A stretch of 64,000 nt of DNA from Vibrio harveyi NBRC 15634 = ATCC 14126 = KCTC 12724. Lineage in GTDB: Bacteria; Pseudomonadota; Gammaproteobacteria; Enterobacterales; Vibrionaceae. Position 1 is the stretch's first letter, and each line of letters begins with the position of its first letter. Where the stretch lies: NCBI RefSeq assembly GCF_001591145.1, contig NZ_BCUF01000007.1, positions 1-64,000 on the forward strand, written 5' to 3'. Under the pieces are notes generated by a model, which searched no databases, was not told the origin of the DNA, and was given only the letters and a program-made list of their open reading frames with translations. Shown in pieces: positions 1-9,249 of this stretch. A program made the position numbers and the translations under genes.

Positions 1-49
1 AATCAATGACAATGCTCTGAATCCTGCATCTTGAAGTCACTTGGGTATA
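1..49. repeat. End of a TATACCCAAGT-bounded Vibrio intergenic repeat
   Basis: The last 30 bases, read on the minus strand, match the left end of the full-length copy at 57815-58080 (TATACCCAAGTGACTTCA, then AGATGCAGGATTCAGA). The element runs off the left edge of the window, so its length here is unknown. No coding signal is visible in 50-245 beyond the leader of the next gene. Confidence 0.75.
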
Positions 50-245
50 TCAATCAAAACAGTACATCACTCAAATTAATCATTTCAAACGCAATCCTAA
101 TTTCTGCGTTCTAAGCAATGAAAATCATTGAGATAAGGAGTCATAGCGAGCCGATACCGTCAGCCCAGGAGCGCCTTCGAATAGCAATCACAGCCAAAAC
201 AGGTACAATCCGTGCTCGATTTTTATTTCGCGCGGACTCACTCTC

Positions 246-1925
246 ATGCACTCGCCTGAACAATGCTTTACTCGATTTTCTGCAGACATTTCTGGCTATA
301 ACTTGCCAGCGCAGTTTACGTTTCCGTTCTACTACACCCCTCACCCATTGTGTGTATTGGCTGCCGAGCAATTACAGCAGCACCTCATGACACAAACTGA
401 CTTTGAGCACGATTTTGGTCTTGAGGATGAGCAAAGTGGACGCGGTAAGATGTTCGGTGTTTTGCTAGTGCGTAATCCACAAGGTGAGCTTGGCTACTTC
501 AGTGCGTTCTCTGGCAAAATTGCCGATCAAAACTTGCTCCCTGGTTTTGTTCCACCCGTATTCGACATGTTGACGGAAGAAGGTTTCTTTCGTGGCGAGA
601 CGGATGCTATTAACGCGGCGAATGCGGAATACAAAGCCTTTGCTGCTAATCCAGAACTGGCACAACTGAAAGCAGAAATCAAAGCCGACCGCGAAGCGTA
701 TCAACAAGAAGAAAATGCCCAGCGCCAAGTGATGATTACCGGTCGTGCAGAACGCAAACAACAGCGCAAACAAGGCGAACAAACACTGAATCCAGAAGAT
801 CTAAAAGCGCTACTGGATGATTTGGGTAAACAAAGCGTTGCTGAGAAGAATGTGCTCAAGTACCTCAAACAAGCTTGGGACGAAAGGCTGGCAATCAAAG
901 AAGCGCGCTTAGCCGAGCTAGAACAAACACTGGCAGGGCTCAAAGAGCAGCGCAAAGATTTGTCTAATGCTCTACAACACAAACTGCATAAGCAATACCG
1001 CTTCTTGGACAACCGCAACGCAGAGCGCGACTTGGTGGACATTTTTGCTTCTACTACCAATCCAGTACCACCAGCCGGTTCTGGTGAATGTGCCGCTCCG
1101 AAACTACTTCAGTTCGCATACAAGCATGGCTACCAACCACTAGCATTAGCTGAGTTTTGGTGGGGCGTATCACCGAAATCGGAAGTGCGCCAACACAAAA
1201 AGTTTTACCCATCTTGCAACAGCAAGTGTCAGCCGATTTTGGGACACATGCTGCAAGGCTTGGATGTGGAGCCAAACCCATTGGCAGAAAATTGGGCAGA
1301 AGATAAAGAGTTAGAAATACTGTTCCAAGATGAAGCCATGGTGATCGTCAACAAGCCATCGGGTCTGCTTTCTGTTCCGGGTAAAACTATCAAGGATTCC
1401 GCGTACACACGTCTTCAAACAATGTTCCCAGATGTCGAAGGGCCATTTGTGATTCATCGCTTAGATATGGCAACGTCGGGGGTTTTGGTGTTTGCTTTAA
1501 CCAAACGCGCGAACAAGAGCTTGCAAAAGCAGTTCATTACACGCGGCGTACAAAAGCGTTATATGGCACTGCTTGAAGGTGTATTAACTGAGCCTGGAGG
1601 TGAAATCTCGCTTCCGATGCGTGGCGATCCAGATGACCGTCCACGTCAACTTGTGTGCTTTGAGCACGGTAAACCTGCCGAAACTTACTGGCAACTGATT
1701 GAAATAAAAGACGGACGCAGCAAGGTGTACATGTACCCGAAAACGGGGCGTACCCACCAATTGCGTGTACACAGTGCCCACCACATGGGCTTGAACATGG
1801 CGATGGTTGGCGACGGCTTATATGGCGAGAAAGCCAACCGTCTGCATTTGCATGCGGAGATGTTAGAGTTGGATCATCCGTACAGCAAGGAGCGTATGTG
1901 TTTCCAAGCAGAGTGTGAGTTTTAA
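246..1925 (+). CDS. RluA-family RNA pseudouridine synthase, long form
   Basis: Predicted to isomerise uridine to pseudouridine in rRNA or tRNA. The C-terminal part (about residues 350-555) is the RluA-type catalytic domain, with the signature HRLDMATSG and the presumed catalytic Asp at about residue 407. A later TGRTHQLRVH segment is also typical. In front is a long extension of about 340 residues with a charged helical, probably coiled-coil, stretch (about 130-260), so the protein is roughly twice the size of plain RluA. The ATG at 246 has no clear ribosome site; it was kept because the N-terminus reads as a continuous domain. A strong terminator follows. The RNA target cannot be told from sequence. 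Confidence 0.88.
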   Translation: MHSPEQCFTRFSADISGYNLPAQFTFPFYYTPHPLCVLAAEQLQQHLMTQTDFEHDFGLEDEQSGRGKMFGVLLVRNPQGELGYFSAFSGKIADQNLLPGFVPPVFDMLTEEGFFRGETDAINAANAEYKAFAANPELAQLKAEIKADREAYQQEENAQRQVMITGRAERKQQRKQGEQTLNPEDLKALLDDLGKQSVAEKNVLKYLKQAWDERLAIKEARLAELEQTLAGLKEQRKDLSNALQHKLHKQYRFLDNRNAERDLVDIFASTTNPVPPAGSGECAAPKLLQFAYKHGYQPLALAEFWWGVSPKSEVRQHKKFYPSCNSKCQPILGHMLQGLDVEPNPLAENWAEDKELEILFQDEAMVIVNKPSGLLSVPGKTIKDSAYTRLQTMFPDVEGPFVIHRLDMATSGVLVFALTKRANKSLQKQFITRGVQKRYMALLEGVLTEPGGEISLPMRGDPDDRPRQLVCFEHGKPAETYWQLIEIKDGRSKVYMYPKTGRTHQLRVHSAHHMGLNMAMVGDGLYGEKANRLHLHAEMLELDHPYSKERMCFQAECEF

Positions 1926-1952
1926 AGTGACTCTACGTGAAAAGCAGATAGC

Positions 1953-1983
1953 AAAAAGGCGCTGAGTTACAGCGCCTTTTTTA
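1953..1983 (+). terminator. Rho-independent terminator after the pseudouridine synthase
   Basis: AAGGCGCTG and CAGCGCCTT form a GC-rich stem with a five-base loop, followed by a run of T. It begins 28 bases after the stop codon. Confidence 0.9.
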
Positions 1984-2000
1984 CGTTTAGAGCAAGTAAG

Positions 2001-2121
2001 AGATTCCCGACTGCGCTCCTTCGTCGCTATCGGGAATGACGCGTTATAGAGTTAGGTTTCCAATCACCATAACTAAACATTGTCATTCCAGAATCGAGGA
2101 ACGAGATGTCTGGAATCTCTG
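2001..2121. repeat. Pair of imperfect palindromes (Vibrio ATTCC-type)
   Basis: Two hairpin-forming units lie side by side: ATTCCCGA...TCGGGAAT (2003-2037) and ATTCCAGA...TCTGGAAT (2085-2116), each with GTCATTCC-type edges. This looks like a dispersed extragenic palindrome. It also sits where the terminator of the convergent MATE gene would be, so it may end both transcripts. Confidence 0.6.
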
Positions 2122-2138
2122 GTTTTTATGAACGGAAG

Positions 2139-3479
2139 TTAACTGACTTTAAACTTCGTCCACACTTGAGAGCGCCAGCGTCTTGCCATAATGATACCGC
2201 GCACCCATTCATCTAGAGCAATTGCCATCCAAGCACCAATCACGCCATAACCCATGTGAATGCCGAAGATGTAAGAAAACACCACACCTAATCCCCACAT
2301 GCTCAGAATACCCATCTGTACGGGGAACTTGATGTCGCCCGCCCCCTTGAGTGCCGAAATGAAGATCAGGTTAAACACGCGTCCTGCCTCTAGCACGATT
2401 GACCCCATGACCAATGCGCCCGCCAATGCCAAGATTTCTGGCTGATCGGTAAACACGCTCAGAATCTCTTCATGGAATAGGTAGATCAAACACGTCGCTG
2501 CTGTTGACGCCGCAAAGCCAATCAAAAAGTAGATCTGCACACGTTTCAAAATGCTGGTCACCCAACCTTTGCCTATGTAGTACCCTGTCTGGATTTGCGC
2601 TGCCTGACCAATCGCGAGCGCAAACGCGAAAGAGAAACGTGCGATGTTTTGCGCATAGGTAAATGCCGCTAGCGAAGAGGTACCCATTTGCACCACAAAG
2701 TACACGATGCAGATTTGCGCCATGTTGTAAGACAGTACTTCGCCCGCGTTCATGCCACCGATTTTTAAGATCTTTTTGTAGACCTCTTTCGGAACTTGTT
2801 TGAGCTTAGACATTGGCAATTCAATACTGCTGCGTTTCAAAATCACGCCTAATAGCAAAGTACCGATCACTTGGCTGACGACAGTCGCCACCGCAACGCC
2901 CTCAACGCCATACACAGGCAAACCAAAAGGCTGGTACAAAGCAATGTAGTTACCAATGATATTGAATACACCAGAGATAAGGTTCACCACCATTGGTGAG
3001 CGTGAGTAACCATGGCTGCGCAGAATTGTGGTGAAGACGATACCAATCGTTACGTTGAACGTCATCGCACCGCTGATCAGCAAGTATTCTCTTGCGTATT
3101 GCTCAACCTGCGCCTCTAACCCGTAGTAAGGTAAGAAGAACACCGCACCGATCACAGCAAGCACACTCAAAAATGCACCAACAATAACGGACAAAGCTAC
3201 GCTGGCAACGCCAACATCAACGGAGTCTTTCTCACGCCCTGCACCGTTGTATTGCGCGATCAAGATGCCCGTGCCACTACTCACAAAGGTGGATACGATG
3301 ATCAGGAAGAACGTGAGCTGCGTGATAACCCCAACCGCAGAGACGGCTTTATCCGAGTAACCACTCAGCATGAATACATCACTGGTTCCTAAAGCCGTCC
3401 GTAGCAATATTTCGACAAGTATCGGCCAAGCCAATGCCACGATAGACATACGCTGGTTGATATTCTGGCTTTTAGGCAT
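2139..3479 (-). CDS. MATE family efflux transporter
   Basis: Inner-membrane cation-coupled multidrug or metabolite exporter. The 446-residue length and roughly twelve hydrophobic segments, in two similar halves starting near residue 10 and residue 235, fit the MATE fold. The substrate is not predictable. The ATG is preceded by GTAGGAAAGG at good spacing. A terminator-like hairpin (3505-3534) lies only about 26 bases upstream of the start, downstream of the LacI gene. It may end the LacI transcript or attenuate this one. The second MATE gene in this window (47114) has a similar arrangement. Confidence 0.88.
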   Translation of the reverse strand: MPKSQNINQRMSIVALAWPILVEILLRTALGTSDVFMLSGYSDKAVSAVGVITQLTFFLIIVSTFVSSGTGILIAQYNGAGREKDSVDVGVASVALSVIVGAFLSVLAVIGAVFFLPYYGLEAQVEQYAREYLLISGAMTFNVTIGIVFTTILRSHGYSRSPMVVNLISGVFNIIGNYIALYQPFGLPVYGVEGVAVATVVSQVIGTLLLGVILKRSSIELPMSKLKQVPKEVYKKILKIGGMNAGEVLSYNMAQICIVYFVVQMGTSSLAAFTYAQNIARFSFAFALAIGQAAQIQTGYYIGKGWVTSILKRVQIYFLIGFAASTAATCLIYLFHEEILSVFTDQPEILALAGALVMGSIVLEAGRVFNLIFISALKGAGDIKFPVQMGILSMWGLGVVFSYIFGIHMGYGVIGAWMAIALDEWVRGIIMARRWRSQVWTKFKVS

Positions 3480-3504
3480 GAATTGAGACCTTTCCTACAA
3501 CTAA

Positions 3505-3534
3505 AAACTGCCCCACAGAAAACTGTGAGGCAGT
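3505..3534 (-). terminator. Terminator-like hairpin in the MATE leader
   Basis: On the minus strand AACTGCC and CACAG pair with CTGTG and GGCAGTT, followed by TTTTTAG. It may be the terminator of the upstream LacI gene or an attenuator for the MATE gene. No known riboswitch was recognised in the 155 bases between LacI and the hairpin. Confidence 0.65.
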
Positions 3535-3689
3535 TCAAAAAATTAGATTTATTAGAATTTGGACATTTCGGCAATTGAACACTTAACCACCAAAATGCAG
3601 GCGCGAATTCTAGACGGAGTTTGGTCACAAATACAACAAAATTTCGTCGCGTTTCGGAAAATATTTTCTAATGCATTCGACGGATTGCC

Positions 3690-4712
3690 TTAGCTTGACT
3701 GACGAAACTTTGAAGCAGTAGATTGACGAACAATCAACTCAATAGGTGGCAAACGCACCTCGTGTCTCTCACCACTCAATAAATTAAGAATGGACTCTGC
3801 ACTGAGCGCTCCGACTTCTTCAATTGGCTGACGCAACGTGGTTAATGCTGGCGTAAAATACTGTGAGGTCGGCAAATCATCAAAACCGATCACGGATACA
3901 TCTTCTGGTACACGAAAACCATGGTCATGCAGAGCTTTTATTGCTCCATAAGCCGTTTGGTCATTGGCAGCAAACAACGCAGAGAAATGCACTTTGGATT
4001 CGATCAACTCAACGGTTTTGGCGTAACCGGACTCACTGCTGAAGTCGCCTTGCTTAACCAATTTTGGTAGCACTTTAATGCCAGCCTCTTGCAGTGCGTT
4101 CTTGTAGCCAACAAAGCGAGCAACGGCGTCTGGTTGATTCAAAAGCCCTTTAATATGCGCGATGTTAACATGGCCTTGCTGCATCAAATGCAGTGTCGCC
4201 ATATATCCACCCAATACATTATCTATATTTATGGATCTAACCTTATCGCCAATGACATTGTATCCAACCGCAACAACCGGAATTCGCTCTGCATATTCCA
4301 GTATCTGCGCTTCCGTCAAACTGCCCGTTACAATGATGACGCCATCGACATTGCTCTTCGCCAAATACTCCAAAGCATGCGATTCCAATGAACGCTGCCA
4401 ATGTCCCGTCGCAATCACCAACGAGTACCCCTGAGCATTCAGAACCTTTTCCATATCGTTAAGGATACGACTGGTGTGCGGACTTTCTGGATGTTGGATA
4501 AGAACGCCAATCGTCATGGAACGCGTATTAGTGCCTTGTCCCATTTGATAGTTCGGCTTATAGCCCAGTGACTTGATCGCTTTCTCTATGTTTTGGCTTT
4601 TATCGTCCGAGACAAAAGTTGTACGGTTGAGGAAACGTGAAACGGTGCTCGGTGATACCCCAGCCAACTTAGCCACATCGTAAATAGATGCTGCTCTTTT
4701 TTTCTTTTTCAT
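3690..4712 (-). CDS. LacI family transcriptional regulator
   Basis: DNA-binding repressor of sugar genes. The N-terminus holds the LacI helix-turn-helix and hinge (IYDVAKLAGVSPSTVSRFLN, residues about 10-29). It is followed by a periplasmic-binding-protein-like sensor domain ending in an SVIGFDDLP segment (about residues 60-335). It lies just downstream of the beta-glucoside ABC operon, on the same strand, with its own 134-base leader. It may act on that operon or on the following MATE gene, but no direct evidence links it to either. The effector sugar is unknown. Confidence 0.87.
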   Translation of the reverse strand: MKKKKRAASIYDVAKLAGVSPSTVSRFLNRTTFVSDDKSQNIEKAIKSLGYKPNYQMGQGTNTRSMTIGVLIQHPESPHTSRILNDMEKVLNAQGYSLVIATGHWQRSLESHALEYLAKSNVDGVIIVTGSLTEAQILEYAERIPVVAVGYNVIGDKVRSINIDNVLGGYMATLHLMQQGHVNIAHIKGLLNQPDAVARFVGYKNALQEAGIKVLPKLVKQGDFSSESGYAKTVELIESKVHFSALFAANDQTAYGAIKALHDHGFRVPEDVSVIGFDDLPTSQYFTPALTTLRQPIEEVGALSAESILNLLSGERHEVRLPPIELIVRQSTASKFRQSS

Positions 4713-4806
4713 TGTAGGAATTTTCCCAGCAAGCTAATAATAGAAATATAAGTTGCGCCGGGGAACGCGACAACGTTTGGATATGGGAAATGAGAGCTAG
4801 ATAATT

Positions 4807-4833
4807 TGCCAGTACGCAAGCGCGCACTGGCTT
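4807..4833 (-). terminator. Hairpin after the sugar ABC operon
   Basis: GCCAGT.CGC pairs with GCG.ACTGGC around a four-base loop, 14 bases after the malK-like stop. The T run is weak on both strands, so it could be an incomplete terminator or a 3' stabiliser. Confidence 0.5.
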
Positions 4834-4846
4834 TCATATCGAGGGT

Positions 4847-5941
4847 TTAGAATGTCGCTAGCGAGTTTTCACTCAGTGCATCAAACAGATGAATCGCATC
4901 TAAATCCAAGTAGAGAGTTAAACTATCCACATCCACTTCCGCAGCTTGTGTTTCAACCATTAATGGCTGACCAGCAATTTCCGTTTTCAGTAGAATACTT
5001 GCACCTAGTAGCTCCTTGTCTTTAATTTTGACAGGGAATGGCAGCACGCGGTCATGATCCACTTGCTCAGCACGTAGATGAATGTCCGTAGGACGTACAC
5101 CAAAGTGCAGTGCTAAGTTCTTCGATGCGTGTGCTTTGAAACGCTCTGGTAGAGGAATACGAACATCACCCAATTCCACTTCCCAGTTACCGTCTTCACC
5201 AATCAGCTTGGCATCCAACATGTTCATAGATGGGTTGCCAATGAATTGCGCCACAAACTTGTTAGCCGGGCGTTGGAACACTTCCGTTGGTGTGCCAACT
5301 TGAGCTACATAACCATCTTTCAAGATCACGATACGGTCTGCCAGTGTCATCGCTTCAATTTGATCGTGGGTTACGTAAATCGTGGTGGTTTTTAGCTCAC
5401 GATGAAGCTGTTTGATCTCTTCACGCATTACACCACGCAACTTGGCATCTAGGTTCGATAATGGCTCATCAAACAAAAACACCTTAGGCGTGCGAACCAT
5501 GGCACGCCCCATCGCAACACGTTGGCGTTGACCACCAGACAGCTCTTTTGGTTTGCGATCTAACAGTGCGTCCAACTCAAGCATTTTTGCCGCTTTACGC
5601 ACTTCAACATCGATTTGGTCTTTTGGCATGCCTTTCAGTTTCAGTGCAAAAGCGATGTTCTCGTATACCGTCATATGTGGGTACAGCGCATAGCTTTGAA
5701 ACACCATCGCAAGGTCACGATCTTTCGCATCGATTTTATTCATCAGCTTATCGCCAACGTAAATCTCACCACCCGTTATACTTTCCAGCCCAGCAAGCAT
5801 ACGTAGCGTGGTCGATTTACCGCAGCCCGATGGACCAAGGAAAACCACAAACTCTCCATCTTGCACCGTGAAGTCGAAGTGTTTCACTACCTCAACATCA
5901 TCGTAGGATTTTTTGATGTTTTTGAATTCGACTTTTGCCAT
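4847..5941 (-). CDS. MalK/UgpC-type sugar ABC transporter ATPase
   Basis: Cytoplasmic ATPase energising the sugar importer encoded upstream. Walker A GPSGCGKST is at residues 36-44, followed by the LSGGQRQRVA signature and Walker B VFLFDEP. A C-terminal extension (about 235-364) forms the OB-type regulatory domain usual in MalK. Its ATG overlaps the stop of the GH1 gene by one base (TAATG), so the two are probably translationally coupled. It is the last gene of the LacI-SBP-permease-permease-GH1-ATPase operon. Confidence 0.92.
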   Translation of the reverse strand: MAKVEFKNIKKSYDDVEVVKHFDFTVQDGEFVVFLGPSGCGKSTTLRMLAGLESITGGEIYVGDKLMNKIDAKDRDLAMVFQSYALYPHMTVYENIAFALKLKGMPKDQIDVEVRKAAKMLELDALLDRKPKELSGGQRQRVAMGRAMVRTPKVFLFDEPLSNLDAKLRGVMREEIKQLHRELKTTTIYVTHDQIEAMTLADRIVILKDGYVAQVGTPTEVFQRPANKFVAQFIGNPSMNMLDAKLIGEDGNWEVELGDVRIPLPERFKAHASKNLALHFGVRPTDIHLRAEQVDHDRVLPFPVKIKDKELLGASILLKTEIAGQPLMVETQAAEVDVDSLTLYLDLDAIHLFDALSENSLATF

Positions 5942-7290
5942 TACTGGTTCTCCTCTGCTCGATCTAGCAGCATGTTACGGTAAGCAATTGCGCTCGCTTT
6001 TAAGGTGCGTTTTTGTGTTTGGTAATCCACGTGGACAATGCCGAAGCGCTGCTTGTACCCGTAAGCCCACTCGAAGTTATCCATTAAGCTCCAAGCGAAG
6101 TAACCATTCACATTCACACCTGCTTTAATCGCAGCATCCAACGCTTCTAGATGCAGTTGGAAGTAACGCACACGTTGCTCATCATTCACTTCGCCAGCAA
6201 TGCAATGGTCATCGCCAGCTGCGCCGTTTTCAGTGATGTAAAGTGGCGGCAAGTTTGGATAACGGTCATTCAGACGCAATAGTAAGTCCGTCAATGCCTG
6301 AGGGTGAATTTCCCAGCCAATGAACGTGTGCTCTTGTTCTGGTTGAGGAACGGTTTCAATATCACCATGTTCGTTGTAACGCACCACACAACGGGTATAG
6401 AAGTTAATCCCGATAAAGTCCAAATCGGTTTGGATGATGTCGAGGTCACCTTCCAGAATCATCGGTAGATTGTGCGATTGGCGATCTAAGACCAACTGAG
6501 GGTATTCACCCTTCAATACAGGGTCCATAAACCAATGGTAACCTTCCGCATCACTATACTCTGCCGCACCGATATCCGCCTCGCTGTATGGGTAAGCAGG
6601 CGTCGCATTGAACACACAACCGTGCATCGCATTTGGTGCATTCTTACGCATGTGTGGAATCGCAAGACCATGACCCAGCATTAGGTGGTGTGCTGATAAG
6701 AAACCTTCGCGTTCACCCTTAAGACCTGGAGCATGTTCACCCCAACGGTAACCTAGGTAGGCTGAACAGAACGGTTCGTTCAGTGTCGCGTAAGAATCAA
6801 TCTTATCGCCAAAGTAAGCACTAACTACATCCGCATACTCTGCAAACTTGTAAGCAGTTTCTCGATTTAGCCAACCACCTTTGTCTTCTAGGTATTGCGG
6901 AAGATCCCAGTGGTAAAGCGTGACGAAAACTTTCAAACCACGTGCGTGACACTCATCGATGATTTGCTCATAGAACTTCAAACCTTCTTCATTCACTTTG
7001 CCATCTTCTGGAATGATGCGCGGCCATGCCATGGATAAACGATATGCGCCAACCCCTAAGCCTTGAATCATCTCGATGTCTTGCTTCCACAAATGATAGT
7101 GATCACATGCCACATCACCGTTATCTGCGTTGTCGACTGCACCTGGCTTATTACAAAACGTGTCCCAAATCGAAGGCGTACGACCACCTAACTGCGCACC
7201 GCCTTCAATCTGATAAGAAGAGGTTGCGACACCAAATAGGAACTCTGGGCTACGTAATTTTGAATCTTGTGGTAATTGGAATTTATTCAT
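5941..7290 (-). CDS. GH1 family beta-glucosidase
   Basis: Cytoplasmic glycoside hydrolase family 1 enzyme that probably cleaves an imported beta-linked disaccharide to glucose. At 449 residues it has the normal GH1 length. The acid/base Glu lies in the NEP motif (E172) and the nucleophile Glu in ITENGA (E354). The N-terminal FLFGVATSSYQIEG block is also typical. No signal peptide is seen, consistent with hydrolysis after uptake. A 6-phospho-beta-glucosidase role is less likely because the operon carries an ABC importer, not a PTS. The exact linkage (cellobiose, laminaribiose, gentiobiose) cannot be read from sequence. Confidence 0.92.
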   Translation of the reverse strand: MNKFQLPQDSKLRSPEFLFGVATSSYQIEGGAQLGGRTPSIWDTFCNKPGAVDNADNGDVACDHYHLWKQDIEMIQGLGVGAYRLSMAWPRIIPEDGKVNEEGLKFYEQIIDECHARGLKVFVTLYHWDLPQYLEDKGGWLNRETAYKFAEYADVVSAYFGDKIDSYATLNEPFCSAYLGYRWGEHAPGLKGEREGFLSAHHLMLGHGLAIPHMRKNAPNAMHGCVFNATPAYPYSEADIGAAEYSDAEGYHWFMDPVLKGEYPQLVLDRQSHNLPMILEGDLDIIQTDLDFIGINFYTRCVVRYNEHGDIETVPQPEQEHTFIGWEIHPQALTDLLLRLNDRYPNLPPLYITENGAAGDDHCIAGEVNDEQRVRYFQLHLEALDAAIKAGVNVNGYFAWSLMDNFEWAYGYKQRFGIVHVDYQTQKRTLKASAIAYRNMLLDRAEENQ

Positions 7291-7313
7291 TGTTATAAAA
7301 CCTTTTGTTTCGC

Positions 7314-8198
7314 TTAGCCCTTGACGGCACCAGAGGTCAAGCCGCTGATCATCTGTTTAGAGGCAAATAAGTAAGTAATCACTAACGGTAAAATGGAGAT
7401 GGTTGTTCCGAGCATCACCGCTCCCCACGGCGTATTCGGAATGCCCTGCACGCTTCGCAGTGCCTGCGTAATCACGTAGTTTTCTGGCGTTGTAAGTACC
7501 ACGAGTGGCTGCATGAACATGTTCCAGAAGAAGACAAACTGCACGATAGCCAAAGTTGCAAGCGCCGGTTTCATCAGTGGCAATACCACACTCCAGTAAG
7601 TTCTAAATTCACCTGCGCCATCGAGCTTCGCCGCTTCTAACAGCTCTTTTGGAATCGAAGCCACCACGTGCTGACGCATCAAAAAGATGCCAAATGGTGT
7701 CGTTGTGAACGGTAACCAAACCGCTAAGTGGTTATCGAGTAAGCCGAGAAACTTCACGATCATGAAGTAAGGGATCAAACTCAGCACTGGCGGAATCATC
7801 ATTGAGCCAACCAACATACCAAACAGCACGTTTTTGCCCTTGAACTTGTACACCGCAAACGCATAGCCGCCCATGCTACAAAACAGCAGTGAAATTGTGG
7901 TGCCTAGGAATGCGATGTAGATAGAGTTAAACATCGCCTGCCAAAACGGCATGATTTCCAATAGTTTTGCGTAGTTGACCGCTAAGCTATCGCCAATCGC
8001 AAAGCTAATCCCAGTGCCAAAGATTTCGGTACGGTCACGGGTTGATAACAGCGCCGACCAAATGAACGGAAATACGGTCATGATGGCAGAAACAATCAGG
8101 ATTGAGCCGAGCATCACCATCAGTATTTTTGTGAAGATCTCGATACTGCGATCGCTTGGACGCCAACGCTGCGCCGCAGGTAAAGTGTTAGTACTCAT
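7314..8198 (-). CDS. Sugar ABC transporter permease (MalG-type)
   Basis: Inner-membrane permease with six predicted helices. The EAA loop appears as ELLEAAKLDGAGEFRTYWSVVLPLMKPAL (about residues 180-208), where the coupling helix of MalK docks. Its ATG is one base beyond the stop of the preceding permease, and the ribosome site GGGGAG lies inside that gene's end, so expression is coupled. It pairs with the MalF-type permease to form the channel. Confidence 0.9.
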   Translation of the reverse strand: MSTNTLPAAQRWRPSDRSIEIFTKILMVMLGSILIVSAIMTVFPFIWSALLSTRDRTEIFGTGISFAIGDSLAVNYAKLLEIMPFWQAMFNSIYIAFLGTTISLLFCSMGGYAFAVYKFKGKNVLFGMLVGSMMIPPVLSLIPYFMIVKFLGLLDNHLAVWLPFTTTPFGIFLMRQHVVASIPKELLEAAKLDGAGEFRTYWSVVLPLMKPALATLAIVQFVFFWNMFMQPLVVLTTPENYVITQALRSVQGIPNTPWGAVMLGTTISILPLVITYLFASKQMISGLTSGAVKG

Positions 8199-8199
8199 C

Positions 8200-9189
8200 T
8201 TATTGCTCCCCTAGACCTTTCTTACCGAAGAAGAAGAATTGAACCGCTGTACAGCCTGCAATCAAGGTAAAGAGCAGCCACGAAATCGCTGACGCTGTAC
8301 CCATCTCTAGCCATTCCCAGCCCACTTTGTAGAGGTACATTGAGATGGTTAAACCAGACTGACCTGTACCACCCGTACCGCGCGTTAGAACGAAGGGTTC
8401 TTCGAACAACTGCAAGTTACCGATGATGGTCATGGTGACCGCAAAGAAGATGAATGGACGAATCATTGGTAGTGAAATGCTCCAGAATCGACGCCATGCG
8501 TTTGCACCATCCATACGAGCCGCTTCTAGGATGTCTTTAGGAATCGTCATCAAACCAGTGGTGTATAGCACGATGTTAAAACCGGTGTATTTCCAGAACA
8601 CCATAATGGCGATAGAAGGCTTTACCATGGTTGCGTCATCTAACCAACGGATTGGCTGGAAGTCGTTCACCCAAGAGAATGCCCAACCAAATAGTGTGCT
8701 GTCTGCCAATGCCATTAAGCTTTGGTTGATGATCCCTGAGTTTGGCGAGTACATGTTGAAGAAGATAAGTGACGCAGCCACCGTTGACGTAATGAACGGC
8801 AGGAAATAAGCCGACGTCAACCAATGACGGAAACGGTCACCCAAAGACACCAGAATGTACGCCACAGGCAGAGCAACTAAGTGCTGCGCCACACCAGACG
8901 TAATGGCTAGCCAAAGGGTGTTCTTCAATGAGCGCCACAGCCACGGGTCAGTCAGAGCAATGTGGTAGTTCTCTAGCCCGACGTAATCCATCGCACCCAA
9001 ACCTTCGACTGGGTTCCACTCATGGAAAGAAAGAAAAATTGAAAACAGTAACGGGAAGATCCCGAAAACAGAAAAAATAATCAAAAACGGCAATAGGAAT
9101 CCATACGGTGTAAGCGCTTTCAAACTTAGACGAGAAAAAATGCTCTCACGTTGTGATGTTTCCATAACCTTGCTCGCTGCATGATTCAT
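8200..9189 (-). CDS. Sugar ABC transporter permease (MalF-type)
   Basis: First permease of the importer. It has a cytoplasmic N-terminus of about 35 residues, six membrane segments, and an EAA loop beginning ILEAARMDGANAWRRF (about residue 220). The start MNHAASK was chosen because GAGGTC lies at a suitable distance; an internal ATG eight codons later is possible. A perfect nine-base-pair hairpin separates it from the binding-protein gene. Confidence 0.9.
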   Translation of the reverse strand: MNHAASKVMETSQRESIFSRLSLKALTPYGFLLPFLIIFSVFGIFPLLFSIFLSFHEWNPVEGLGAMDYVGLENYHIALTDPWLWRSLKNTLWLAITSGVAQHLVALPVAYILVSLGDRFRHWLTSAYFLPFITSTVAASLIFFNMYSPNSGIINQSLMALADSTLFGWAFSWVNDFQPIRWLDDATMVKPSIAIMVFWKYTGFNIVLYTTGLMTIPKDILEAARMDGANAWRRFWSISLPMIRPFIFFAVTMTIIGNLQLFEEPFVLTRGTGGTGQSGLTISMYLYKVGWEWLEMGTASAISWLLFTLIAGCTAVQFFFFGKKGLGEQ

Positions 9190-9206
9190 AGTAACGACCT
9201 CTACTC

Positions 9207-9227
9207 AGGAGGGCGATTCGCCCTCCT
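9207..9227 (-). promoter_or_regulatory. Intercistronic stem-loop between binding protein and permease genes
   Basis: AGGAGGGCG pairs perfectly with CGCCCTCCT around a three-base loop, without a T run. Such structures between binding-protein and permease genes commonly protect the upstream message from 3' exonucleases, giving excess binding protein. The role here is inferred from position. Confidence 0.65.
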
Positions 9228-9249
9228 TGCTTACCAAATGGCGAAATGC

